Assembly (NCBI GenBank): GCA_054601695.1
Contig: BAAHQB010000214.1
Location: 186,001 to 250,000, forward strand
DNA from: Amorphochlora amoebiformis
Lineage: Eukaryota; Cercozoa; Chlorarachniophyceae
Direction of reading: 5' to 3'
Length of the DNA stretch: 64,000 nucleotides
The first letter of the stretch is position 1, and each line of letters starts with the position of its first letter. The translations under genes were made by a program, and so were the position numbers. Positions 52,449 through 64,000 of this stretch are shown here, piece by piece. Below the pieces are notes generated by a model. The model was given only the letters and a program-made list of their open reading frames with translations, was not told where the DNA came from and did no database searches.

Positions 52449-52628
52449 CTGACAAGCCATAGAGCCGCCGGGATTCCCGGAAAAATCCCGGTATTAGATG
52501 AGACTAAAGTTGCTAAACCCAATAACCCCCCGGGATTACAAATTAAACCGGCATTCGACGACAAACGGGACACGTGTAAACGGATATTGAACACAAATAT
52601 CGGGATATCTGGCGATATCCAGATATCG
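52449..52628. promoter_or_regulatory. Bidirectional promoter, prenyltransferase / DUF1214-like gene
   Basis: 180 bp between divergent ATGs, free of TA microsatellite. It contains a perfect inverted repeat at 52604-52627: arms GATATCTGG / CCAGATATC with a 6-bp spacer, ending one base before the plus-strand ATG. This could be an operator or a 5' UTR hairpin. The plus-strand frame is open through most of the interval, so translation might start further upstream in a missed exon. Confidence 0.5.
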
Positions 52629-52980
52629 ATGGTGTCCTTCGGCGTGGTGTCGAGCGTGATGTTCGGGGGCTTCGTGATGGCATATAGCTTTGGATGGCTG
52701 CCTCGAGTCCTGAGTATTAGAGGTATAGCAATTTTCAGTACATTGTTTGTGTACTGATTTTTTTTAAAGGGGGGGGGGGAAGGGGTAGAACCATTTCGGA
52801 ATATATGAGAATGCATGACGCACGTGTTTTCAGGGCTTGTTATGGCGGGGGTGGAGGGTTACAAGGCGTATAATCGCTTGGTATTGAGGATTAGAGGGCT
52901 AACTGAGGACGACGTTGCTCATCGGTTTGTGACTGTTTATGTTTTTGTATGTATATTTTATGTGTGAGAGGATAGATGTT

Positions 52981-53019
<39 letters not shown>

Positions 53020-53141
53020 GAATGTATACATGTATGTAAATATGTATATATTTGAAGTCGGATAGTCACGGGTGAGGCTTGGGAGGAGTTTTGCGATACA
53101 CTCAAGGCTGCAGGATCAGCGGTCATATGTGAATTTTACAA

Positions 53142-53200
<59 letters not shown>

Positions 53201-53325
53201 GCTTGTGTATCAATTGTATAATTGCATATATATATATATAATATATATATATATTTATATTTATATATATTTATGTATTTGTATATTTATATAAAAATAT
53301 ATGTATATATTTGTATGTATGTATA

Positions 53326-53360
<35 letters not shown>

Positions 53361-53515
53361 CATATATATACACATATATATATATATATATATATGCTCC
53401 AGGTTTATCAATAAATTATACCTAAAATGTATAATTTATAAGTGTGTGTGTATACAAAGATACTTTAATAATATATATAATATATTTATATATGTATACA
53501 TACCTATACATACCT

Positions 53516-53562
<47 letters not shown>

Positions 53563-53599
53563 TATACACATACATATATATATTTGTGAACATTCTCTA

Positions 53600-53637
<38 letters not shown>

Positions 53638-53739
53638 TATGTATATAAATGTATGCATATATGTATATATGTATATATATATATATATATATGTATACAT
53701 ACATATATATATATATATACATATATATAAATTATATAC

Positions 53740-53776
<37 letters not shown>

Positions 53777-53960
53777 CATATGTATATAAATATCTATATA
53801 TATATATACATATATACACATATATATATATATGTATAATATGTATTACACACACATTAATACATATGACAGATATTTGTATATCCATGCATAGATATGT
53901 TTATGTACACGCATAATATACACACATGATACATATATATTTACATGTAATATAATGTAA

Positions 53961-53994
<34 letters not shown>

Positions 53995-54127
53995 TTTGTA
54001 TAATATATATGTATATATATATATATATAACATAAATATAAATGTACACATATAAATATATATATTATATTATATATATATATATATATTTGTATCTATA
54101 CATTTATATTTATACTATATTATACAT

Positions 54128-54158
<31 letters not shown>

Positions 54159-54629
54159 ATATATCGCAGATTCTCGGTCATAATTCCCCCAAAGATCCCC
54201 TCACTCAAGCCGAGGTATATAAACATATATATATATATATATATGTGTATGTGTGTATGTATGTGTATATATATGTATATAATTGTGTGTATATATATAT
54301 ATATATATATGTATAGTATCATATAAATATATTATATATATGTATATATGTATTATATATATAAATAAATAAATATATATATATATATATTAATACATAT
54401 ATATATATGTAATATATTATCCATATATATATTTATATATCCACATATAGCTTTATATGCACATAAAGTTATATAAATATGCATATGTAGGATATTAGGT
54501 ATATTTTTACACGTATGTAATATGTGATGTTATATATATATATATATATATGTAAATATACATATATATATATATATGTTTATATTGCACACATACATAT
54601 ACATAGATTTATAGATGTATCTATAAATA

Positions 54630-54662
<33 letters not shown>

Positions 54663-54686
54663 GAAATTACATATATATATACATAC

Positions 54687-54717
<31 letters not shown>

Positions 54718-55026
54718 GTATATATGTTTGTATACGTGTATGTACATTTATGTATATTTAATATATTTATATACTCTCAAATATATATATATATATATAA
54801 ATATAAAGACATATATATATAAATATATATATACACATATGTATAAATATGTATATTTACGTGTAAGCATATTAAATGTATACACTCTCACATATATATA
54901 TGTATATATATGTATATATGTGTGTATATGTATATATGTATGTATATAAACATACACATATATTTATATATGTCAAATATATGTATTATATGTGTATATA
55001 AATATAAATATAAATATGTACATGAT

Positions 55027-55058
<32 letters not shown>

Positions 55059-55218
55059 CATATACATATAACAGTTTCCAACTATATATGTATGTGTGTA
55101 TTAATATCTATGTTGAACGTAGGGTTACCGTTATCTTTCCCGATTGACACGTGTCGCCCTCGAGAATTTTCTCGAATGTTCAGATCCGCTCAATCCACAG
55201 GTTTATACATGCAATGTA

Positions 55219-55250
<32 letters not shown>

Positions 55251-55347
55251 CACGTGTCGCCCTCGAGAATTTTCTCGAATGTTCAGATCCGCTCAATCCA
55301 CAGGTTTATACATACAATATATATATATATATATATATTATACTCTC

Positions 55348-55394
<47 letters not shown>

Positions 55395-55497
55395 GCAAAT
55401 ATGTGTATATGTATGTACGCATAATATTACTTTTATTCGGATGTGTATGTGTATAAATATATACACTTGTATATATATATATATATATATATGTATC

Positions 55498-55546
<49 letters not shown>

Positions 55547-55600
55547 CTACATGAGTAGACACACATACACAAATGTACATATATATATATATATATATAC

Positions 55601-55643
<43 letters not shown>

Positions 55644-55825
55644 GTATATTTTTGTATTGCATATAAATGTACATCTAAGCATATTTATACATATATATCT
55701 ATGTTCATAAATATACATATAGTATATATATATATATTTGTTTATATACATGTATATATATATATATATAACTACACATATAAAAACACACACATAAATA
55801 TCTATATATACACATATATATATAT

Positions 55826-55867
<42 letters not shown>

Positions 55868-55979
55868 CATATATATATATATATACATATATACATATAT
55901 ATTTCGACATATATAAATAATATACGTATATATATTTTTAAATATATATGTGTATATATGTACATATATGTATATAAAT

Positions 55980-56035
<56 letters not shown>

Positions 56036-58292
56036 CTGGTGTCCCTTGCGAATGGAAGTCGTTTATGTCGCGTATGTATTGGGTAATACTACATATATAT
56101 ATATATATATATATGTTATATATATTACATATATATATATATATGTATATCTATATGTATATATGTAAATTTTTATATTATATTATATATATATATATAT
56201 ATGTTTGTAGATGTATATGGGTTTATATACGTTTTTTATATGTGTACATATGTACATAAATATATACTGTAGGCTTAATTTGCACATATATATATATGTG
56301 TGTGTATATATATGTATATATTAACCATATATATATGTGTGTATATATATATATATACATATATATGTTTGTATACATACAATGCACTATACATAAATAA
56401 ACATATATATATATACATTATATACATATTTAGATACACACATACATACACAGGAAAATCTCCCAAATCCAAACAATACCTATCTTTCGAATTTATAACC
56501 CTAACCCTAACCCTAACCCTAACCCTAACCCTAACCCTAACCCTAACCCTAACCCTAACCCTAACGATCTGCTGTTATCCCTAACAGCATTATAGCCCCA
56601 CTCTGTGGAGGAGTCAATGGTCCTCGGACTAAGACATGCTGAATAATCTGATCCTAACCCACACTCTAACCTCACCAACTCTATACCTAACCCTAACCCT
56701 CCTATCTCTAGCCCCAACCTAATCCTAACCCTATCCCCAGCCGTAACCCTAACCCTAAACCTAACCCTAACCCTAACCCCAACCCTAACCCTAACCCTAA
56801 CTCGAACTAACCCAAAACCCTAATCCTAACCCTAACCCTAACCTTAAGGTCTGACAATCCGGACAATTTGTATCAGGTTTCTAGGGTTAGGGTTAGGGTT
56901 AGGGTTAGCGTTAGGGTTAGGGTGGATTATTAGGTTTAGGGTTAGGGTTAGGGTTAGGGTTAGATATTAGGGTTAGGGTTAGCATTAAGGGTAGAGATTA
57001 GGGTTAGGGTTAGGGTTAGCATTAAGTGTAGAGATTAGGGTTAGGGTTGGGGTAAGCATTAAGGGTAGAGATTAGGGTTAGGGTTAGAGTAAGCATTATG
57101 TGTAGAGATTAGGGTTAGGGTTAGGGTTAACCTTTAGGGTAGAGATTAGGGTTAGGGTTGGGTTAGCGTTTAGGGTAGAGATTAGGGTTAGGGTTAGGGT
57201 TAGCAATGCTAAGGTTATAGATTAGGGTTTGGGTTAGCATTAAGGGTAGAGATTAGGGTTAGGGTTAGGGTAAGCATTAAGGGTAGAGATTAGGGTTATG
57301 GTTAGGGTTAGCTTAAGGGTAGAGATCAGGGTTAGGGTTAGCAATGCTCAGGGTAGAGGTTAAGGTTAGGGTTAGGGTTAGGGTTAGCATTAAGTGTAGA
57401 GATTAGGGTTAGGGTTAGGGTAAGCATTAAGGGTAGAGATTAGGGTTAGGGTTAGGGTTAGCATTAAGTGTAGAGATTAGGGTTAGGGTTAGGGTTAGCA
57501 ATGCTAAAGATTAGGGTTAGGGTTAGCATTAAGGGTAGAGATCATGGTTAGGGTTAGGGTTAGCATTAAGGGTAGAGATTAGGGTTAGGGTTAGGGTTAG
57601 GATTAGCATTAAGGGTAGAGATTAGGGTTAGGGTTAGGGTTAGGGTTAGCATAAGGGTAGAGATTAGGGTTAGGGTTAGGGTTAGGGTTGGAGTTAGCAA
57701 GAAAAGTAACAGATTTTGGTTAGGTATATATATATATATGTATACAAATATATATACAAACATATATATATATATATATATATAGAATGCAGTGATAGAT
57801 TCTCGTAAATCGTATATGATAACCGGGACACGTGGAACCGTGGATTACCTTGGATTCGGAATTCAGGTCCAACATCGACACATCAAATCCTTCTCTCCTC
57901 TCTCCTCTCTCCTCTCTCCTCTCTCCTCTCTCCTCTCTCCTCTCTCCTCTCCCCCTCTCTCCCCTCTCTATATCTCTCCTCTCTCTCTCCTCTCTCTCCT
58001 CTCTCTCCTCTCTCTATATCTATCTCTCTATCTCGCTATCTCTCCTTTCTCTCCTCTCTCTATATCTATCACTCTATCTCGCTATCTCTCCTCTCTCTCC
58101 TCTCTCTATATCTCTCTATCTCGCTATCTCTCTCCTCTCTCTCCTTTCTCTATATCTACTCTCTCTATCTCGCTATCTCTCCCCTCTCTCTCCTCTCTGG
58201 TCTCTGCCCCCCCCCCTCTCTCTCTCTCTTTCCTCTCTCCTCTCTCTCTTTCTCTTTCTTCTCCTTTTTCCCTCTCTCCTCTCTCTCTCCCG

Positions 58293-58333
<41 letters not shown>

Positions 58334-58364
58334 CCTTCTCTTCCCTCTCTCCTCTCTCTCTCTC

Positions 58365-58408
<44 letters not shown>

Positions 58409-58736
58409 CCTTCTCTTCCCTCTCTCCTCTCTCTCTCTGGTACATCTCTCTCTCTCTATCCTCCCTTCTCTTCGATCTCTCCTCTCTCTCTCGTATATAC
58501 ATATACACATATATACACACATATACACACACATACATATATATCCTCCCTTCTCTCTCCTCTCTCTCCAATATTTATCTCATAAATACACGCAAATATA
58601 TATATATATATATAAATACATATGCATATACATATATATATATATGTATATACATATATAGAGATATGCATATACATATATATATATATATATATATATG
58701 CGAGGATTAGTATATATATATATACATGTGTATAAG

Positions 58737-58773
<37 letters not shown>

Positions 58774-59109
58774 TATATTTACATGTAACATATGTAAAGG
58801 GAGGTTAGGGAACGCAAAATTGTGAGACATTGAAATGTATCTCATGTATACACATGTATATATAGAAATATATATATATATATATGTGTATATGTAGAAA
58901 TATATATATATATATATACATGTATATATATATATATATATTATATGTGTGTATGTATATATGTAAATATGTACATATATAATATATGTACGTATATAAT
59001 ATATATACATATATACATATTATATATATATGTATATAATATATATATATATATATATATTGGAGGTTATGGAAAGCCAGGATTACGTATAGTGTGCTGT
59101 CGAGAAACA

Positions 59110-59148
<39 letters not shown>

Positions 59149-59385
59149 TATATACTTACATATATATATATATCTACATTGTATATGTACATATATATAT
59201 CTATATATATATATGTAGATATTTATATGTATATATGTAAATATATATATATATATATGTATATATAGAGTGGAGGTTATGGAAAGCCAGGAGGTTTACG
59301 TACATTTATATATGTACATATACATATATATATATATGTAGATATTTATATGTAGATATTTATATGTAGATATTTACATACACAG

Positions 59386-59429
<44 letters not shown>

Positions 59430-59500
59430 ATAGAGTGGAGGTTATGGAAAGCCAGGAGGGTTACGTACAGTGTGCTATCGAGCACCATTCTCATATATAT

Positions 59501-59550
<50 letters not shown>

Positions 59551-59705
59551 ACTTACATATATATATAGATACTTACATTTATATATGTACATATATATAT
59601 ATATATATATTATATATGTAGATATTTATATGTAGATATTTATATAGAGTGGAGGTTATGGAAAGCCAGTAGGGTTACGTACAGTGTGCTATCGGGAAGC
59701 ATCTC

Positions 59706-59766
<61 letters not shown>

Positions 59767-60058
59767 TATGTAGATATTTATATGTATATATAGAGTGGAG
59801 GTTATGGAAAGCCAGGAGGGTTACGTACAGTGTGCTATCGGGAAGCATCTCATATATATACATATATATATATAATATATATATATACATATCTACATTT
59901 ATATATATACATATATACATATGTAATATATACATATATATATACAGATATGTAGATATTTATATGTATATATAGAGTGGAGGTTATGGAAAGCCAGGAG
60001 GGTTACGTACAGTGTGCTATCGGGAAGCATCTCAACTCCATATTCAGGATAATGGTTA

Positions 60059-60095
<37 letters not shown>

Positions 60096-60390
60096 GTATA
60101 TACATATATTATATATGTATATATATACATATTACATAAAATTGTTTAGATAACATATATGATTATAATATATATATATATTGTATATATATATATATAT
60201 GTGTGTGTTTGTAAGTATATAATGTACATATTTATATGTATGTATATATGTATGTATATATATACATATATAAAAATATGTATATATATGGAAAAATATG
60301 CGTACATGTGTAGTGTGCTACAGAGAGATATGCCTACATATTCAAAACAACTGCAACACAATATATATATATATATATATACATATATGC

Positions 60391-60423
<33 letters not shown>

Positions 60424-62060
60424 AAACACACATGTTGATATATACATTTGTGTACATATCTATTTCTTCATCACATGAACTAAGTAAATGTTTGCAAAAT
60501 ACATATATGCATATACATATATATATACACATATATATGTATACGATATATATATTAATGTATATATATATATATATATTATATATATAATATATTTGTG
60601 TTTTTATACATATATACAGTGTTATACATATGTATCTATGTCATGATATATTTTACACATAGATCAATAAATATATATATTTATATGTATATATATATAT
60701 GTACATATATATATATATATATTAATATACATGCATGTATTGATATGCACACATGTATATAGGTATATATAAAATATAGATATACATCTATACACATTTA
60801 CCTTTTTATATAATACATTAATATATTACACATCTGTTTGATTTATAACAAACATGTATATATATATATATGTGTGTGTATACATATATATGTATGTATA
60901 TATACATATATATGTACATATACATGCATACATATATATATATATATATATATATTTAGGTGAAATCACTATCTTTATCTTCCCTAAGGGTACCAAATTT
61001 CGAACTCTAACCCTAAACTAACACTAATTCTAACCCTAACCCTAACCCTAACCCTAACCCTAACCCTAACCCTAACCCTAACCCTAACCCTAACCCTAAC
61101 CCTAACTAACCCTAACCCTAACCGAGTCAATGGTCCTCGGACTAAGATATGCTGAATAATCTGATCCAAACCCTTACCCTAACCCTAACTAACCCTAACC
61201 CTAACCGAGTCAATGGTCCTCGGACTAAGATATGCTGAATAATCTGATCCAAACCCTTACCCTAACCCTAACCCTAACCCTAACCCTAAACCACGAAAGT
61301 CGCATCACACAATTTTTTACCCGCATACGACACTCTCAGGCCCACAACACCCCACCACATCAGCACTCAACACACACCCATCACCACGATCTGCTGTTAT
61401 CCCCAACAGCACTATAGCCCCACTCTGTGGAGGAGTCAATGGTCCTAGGACTAAGACATGCTGAATAATCTGATCCTAACCCTAAACCTAACCCTAAACC
61501 TAAACCTAAACCTAACCCTAGCCCTAACCCTAAACCTAACCCTAGCCCTAACCCTAAACCTAACGCTAACCCTAACCCTAACCCTAACCCTAACCCTAAC
61601 CCTAACTCTGCTGCGATCCCAAACAGCACCCACAATAGGAGTCATTTTTTTGGGACTAAGACATGCTGAATAACTGATTTTAACCCTAACTTTAACCTAA
61701 CCCTAACCATAACCCTACTTACTCTAACCCTAACCCTAACCCTAACCCTAACCTTAACCCTAACCCTAACCCCCTAACCTTAACCCTAACCCTAACCTTA
61801 ACCCTAACCCTAACCGTAATCCAGTCCTTATACTTCGTAATTCTAACTAAGAAAAGTCTACATTACTATGTGTGTAAATATATATGTATGTAATTATATA
61901 TATGTATATACATATACATATATATATATATATGTGTGTATATATATTTATATATATACATAAATATATATATATATATATATATATTACGAATGATATA
62001 TATATTGTATCTTTAATAGGTTTTCATGTTTGTGTGTGTTTGTGTTTACATATAAGAGCA

Positions 62061-62105
<45 letters not shown>

Positions 62106-62428
62106 AGTATAGGTATATGTATATGTATAGATATATAGATATATAAATATATATTATACATGCATATACATATACCTATACAATCATACACACATGTGTT
62201 TATAACTAATATATATATATATATAGTATATATATATATTTATATATATATATATATATACATATGCATATGTATACATATACATGTATATGTATACATA
62301 TGTATGCATATGTATATATATACTTTAATATATATATATATATATATATAGGTTCAATACCGCCTGGTAAGTTAGGGGACGGACGTGTTGTACACAAGTC
62401 CAATATTCTCATCTCTGACCCTGAGGTT

Positions 62429-62466
<38 letters not shown>

Positions 62467-62600
62467 AACCTCAGGGTCAGATATATATATATATATATAT
62501 GCATAATATATATATATATATATGTATATCTGATATATATTAGTATATTATGGATAGTATTTAAGGTAAAATTCCTCTTCTCAGATCCTAAGGTACAATG

Positions 62601-62638
<38 letters not shown>

Positions 62639-62749
62639 AAATACATATATATATATATATATATACATGTAAATATTTGTACATACATACATTACATGTC
62701 CATCTAGATGTCTCTAAATGATACACATATATATATATATATTATATAT

Positions 62750-62785
<36 letters not shown>

Positions 62786-62950
62786 CATGTCCATCTAGAT
62801 GTATCTAAATGACACACACATCCGGATGAACATTGATAGATTCCTGAACCTCTCTTCATACTACGCCAAACATTCTCTATATCTATGTGTATATATATAC
62901 GTACATAAGCATATACATATACACGAATATATATATACATAAATAATATA

Positions 62951-62982
<32 letters not shown>

Positions 62983-63089
62983 GTGTATCTTGATAGATTC
63001 CTGAAGGTGTGTTCATAGTGCGCCAAACATTCGCTAACAGGAAGTTAGAGATTCCCGCCAAACTTTCGATTTCTCTTCTTGGTATACTT

Positions 63090-63130
<41 letters not shown>

Positions 63131-63216
63131 TCCCAAGCTCCCTTTCTTTAGAATTCAAGCCAACAGTCTCTGGGCTAAGACATGCTCAACAACCTGATCC
63201 TAACCAAAACTCTTAA
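52629..63216 (+). CDS. DUF1214-like protein, middle part unresolved
   Basis: Exons with agreeing phase: 52629-52722, 52834-52924, 53058-53121, 54170-54214, 55123-55200, 56036-56082, 56849-56876, 57786-57866. Later exons, also mutually in phase: about 62351-62425, 62997-63081, 63152-63216 (TAA). Between them 59976-60054 is a likely exon ([18 protein letters not shown]), but I could not join it. The start ([25 protein letters not shown]) is hydrophobic, a membrane segment or signal anchor. Then come [62 protein letters not shown] and [18 protein letters not shown]. From memory this order matches bacterial-type DUF1214 proteins, whose function is unknown. The last exon runs into a copy of the 75-bp repeat, so the true end may differ. 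Exon 56849-56876 is only 28 bp and sits between telomere-like arrays. Confidence 0.68.
55249..55311 (+). repeat. Partial copy of DUF1214-like exon 5 (3' part and donor)
   Basis: It is an almost exact copy of 55148-55210: ACACGTGTCGCCCTCGAGAA through the end of the exon and its GTTTATAC donor. It lies downstream of the intact exon after a TA run. No AG acceptor directly precedes it. Confidence 0.93.
56498..57715. repeat. Telomere-like arrays flanking a 28-bp exon
   Basis: C-strand CCCTAA at 56498-56565 and 56680-56846, with one full 75-bp unit at 56567-56655. After the 28-bp exon (56849-56876), G-strand TTAGGG runs from 56881 to 57715. Here it forms a higher-order repeat of about 37-60 bp, TTAGGGTTAGGGTTAGCATTAAGGGTAGAGA, with more than 15 copies. 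The two arrays face each other across the exon. Confidence 0.95.
57890..58565. repeat. Polypyrimidine (CTCTC) tract
   Basis: About 650 bp of CT repeat with short TATATC and ATCTCGC interruptions, in an intron of the DUF1214-like gene. It starts about 30 bp after a donor at 57867. The long Ser/Leu open frames across it (up to 292 codons) reflect the repeat. Confidence 0.93.
59055..60060 (+). repeat. Array of partial copies of a DUF1214-like exon
   Basis: The block GTGGAGGTTATGGAAAGCCAGG, continuing to GGGAAGCATCTCA, occurs at about 59061, 59269, 59432, 59648, 59793 and 59975, separated by (TA)n. Only the last copy continues (ACTCCATATTCAGGATAATG); the others break off at CATCTCA and run into TATA. 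A diverged copy of the 3' part is at 60305-60350. The intact copy is probably an exon (59976-60054, encoding [18 protein letters not shown]). Confidence 0.85.
61018..61825. repeat. CCCTAA arrays with several 75-bp units
   Basis: C-strand arrays at 61031-61120, 61175-61208, 61255-61290, 61475-61610 (with CCTAAACCTAAA variants) and 61681-61815. Unit copies: short forms at 61127-61170 and 61206-61252, a full one at 61386-61476, and a decayed one at 61612-61683. Confidence 0.95.
62408..62600. repeat. Direct and inverted copies of an exon-intron boundary
   Basis: The exon end and donor TCTGACCCTGAGGTTACAAT (62415-62434) reappears inverted at 62462-62482 (ATTGTAACCTCAGGGTCAGA), forming a 20-bp palindrome with a TA spacer. 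A decayed direct copy is at 62572-62602 (TCAGATCCTAAGGTACAATG). Confidence 0.9.
62696..62890 (+). repeat. Duplicated segment and partial copy of the 62997 exon (5' edge)
   Basis: CATGTCCATCTAGATGT occurs at 62696 and 62787. At 62840-62880, TTGATAGATTCCTGAACCTC... repeats the acceptor and first 30 bp of the exon at 62997 ([12 protein letters not shown]), upstream of the intact exon. Confidence 0.8.
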
Positions 63217-64000
63217 CCATAATCCCAACCCTAATCCTAAACCAAAAATCCAAAACCCTAACCACTGAACTTATCCTAACCCTAATCGTATCCCTAATTG
63301 AAACCCTAGATCTGACCTTAAATGTATAAAAATACATATATATACATATATAAATTAATATGTATATATTGTATACATATATATGTATATATTATATATA
63401 TTTATATATATATGTATTTTGCAAACATTTATTTTTATTCATTGTTTTCGAATATGTAGTCAACCCTAACAATCGTAACCCTAACCTTAGCCCGATAAAG
63501 TCCTAACTCTAACCATAACCCTAATCCTAACCCTAGCTGTAACCCTAAACCCTAACCCTAATCGAGTCAATGGTCCTTGGATCAAGACATGCCGTTATGC
63601 TGGGATTAATCTCAGCAGAAGTTAGGGTTAGGGTTAGGGTTAGGGTTAGGGTTAGGGTTAGGGTTAGGGTTAGGGTTAGGGTTAGGATCAGATTCTTCAG
63701 CATGTCTTAGTCCTAGGACCATTGACTCAGGGTTAGGGTTAGGGTTAGGGTTAGGGTTAGGGTTGGGGTTAGGGTTAGGGTTAGGGTTAGGGTTAGGGTT
63801 AGGGTTAGGGTTAGGATCAGATTCTTCAGCATGTCTTAGTCCGAGGACCATTGACTCGATTAGGGTCAAGGTTAGAGTTAGGGTTACAGATCGGATTATT
63901 CAGCATGTCTTAGTCCGAGGACCATTGACTCCTCCACATTGTGGGGCTATAGTGCTGTTCGGGATCACAGCAGGGTTAGGGTTAGGGTTAGGGTTAGGGT
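63217..64000. repeat. TTAGGG-type arrays and 75-bp units, right end
   Basis: 63217-63540 holds degenerate CCCTAA and TA runs. Regular G-strand arrays occupy 63618-63683 and 63729-63813 and run into the window edge from 63973. Unit copies: 63563-63606 (C, partial), 63686-63728 and 63812-63858 (G, partial), 63888-63972 (G, full). I see no gene. Confidence 0.95.

Noticed and set aside
57792-58710. Open frames of 289 and 292 codons (+) and 136 codons (-)
   Set aside because: Ser/Leu or Glu/Arg repeats caused by the CT tract; only 57786-57866 at the start is a real exon.
63618-64000. True chromosome end
   Set aside because: Arrays occur in both orientations, are interrupted by units and genes, and the window simply stops inside one; interstitial or subtelomeric is the safer reading.

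Overview
This window is eukaryotic nuclear DNA. Most of it is (TA)n and related microsatellite, with short, well-formed exons scattered through it. Joining exons by GT...AG splice sites and phase compatibility gives eight spliced genes. Seven can be followed from a start codon to a stop with every exon phase agreeing. The eighth (52.6-63.2 kb, +) has an unresolved middle. Coding density is low (about 1 kb of coding sequence per 1.5-14 kb gene) and intron density is very high (7-20 exons for 280-440 aa). All of this was read by eye; no transcript or database search was available.

Layout, left to right: RING-H2 finger gene (+, 392-7687); casein kinase 1 (-, 8627-10125); coiled-coil protein (+, 10306-14580); ERK-type MAP kinase with a TEY loop (-, 17011-25652); 2-oxoglutarate/Fe(II) oxygenase (-, 26064-34165); membrane-anchored thioredoxin-like protein (+, 34294-37086); homogentisate prenyltransferase (-, 38029-52448); DUF1214-like protein (+, 52629-63216). 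Three head-to-head pairs share very short promoters: 180, 128 and 180 bp. The three tail-to-tail spacers (7.7-8.6, 14.6-17.0 and 37.1-38.0 kb) all contain islands very rich in the tetramer CTAG, which I did not see at that density elsewhere. From about 42 kb rightwards, introns also carry (TTAGGG)n/(CCCTAA)n arrays in both orientations, plus a recurrent unit of about 75-90 bp joined to them. This looks like interstitial or subtelomeric sequence rather than a chromosome end.

Organism: the prenyltransferase (plastoquinone/tocopherol pathway) implies a photosynthetic lineage. Its N-terminus reads as a signal peptide followed by a Ser/Arg-rich transit-pept-like stretch, which points to a complex (secondary) plastid. 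No Phe follows the predicted cleavage site. With the extreme intron density and TTAGGG-type repeats, a chlorarachniophyte-like alga is my best guess. A haptophyte, cryptophyte or stramenopile is not excluded. The genes do not form a pathway: two signalling kinases, a ubiquitin-ligase-type protein, a dioxygenase, a redox protein and a plastid lipid-quinone enzyme.

The most unusual structure is a consistent pattern of partial exon copies in the introns. Copies of an exon's 5' part lie upstream of the intact exon, and copies of its 3' part lie downstream. They are separated by (TA)n and usually end where the exon itself resembles TA repeat. I found this for about a dozen exons in three of the genes.
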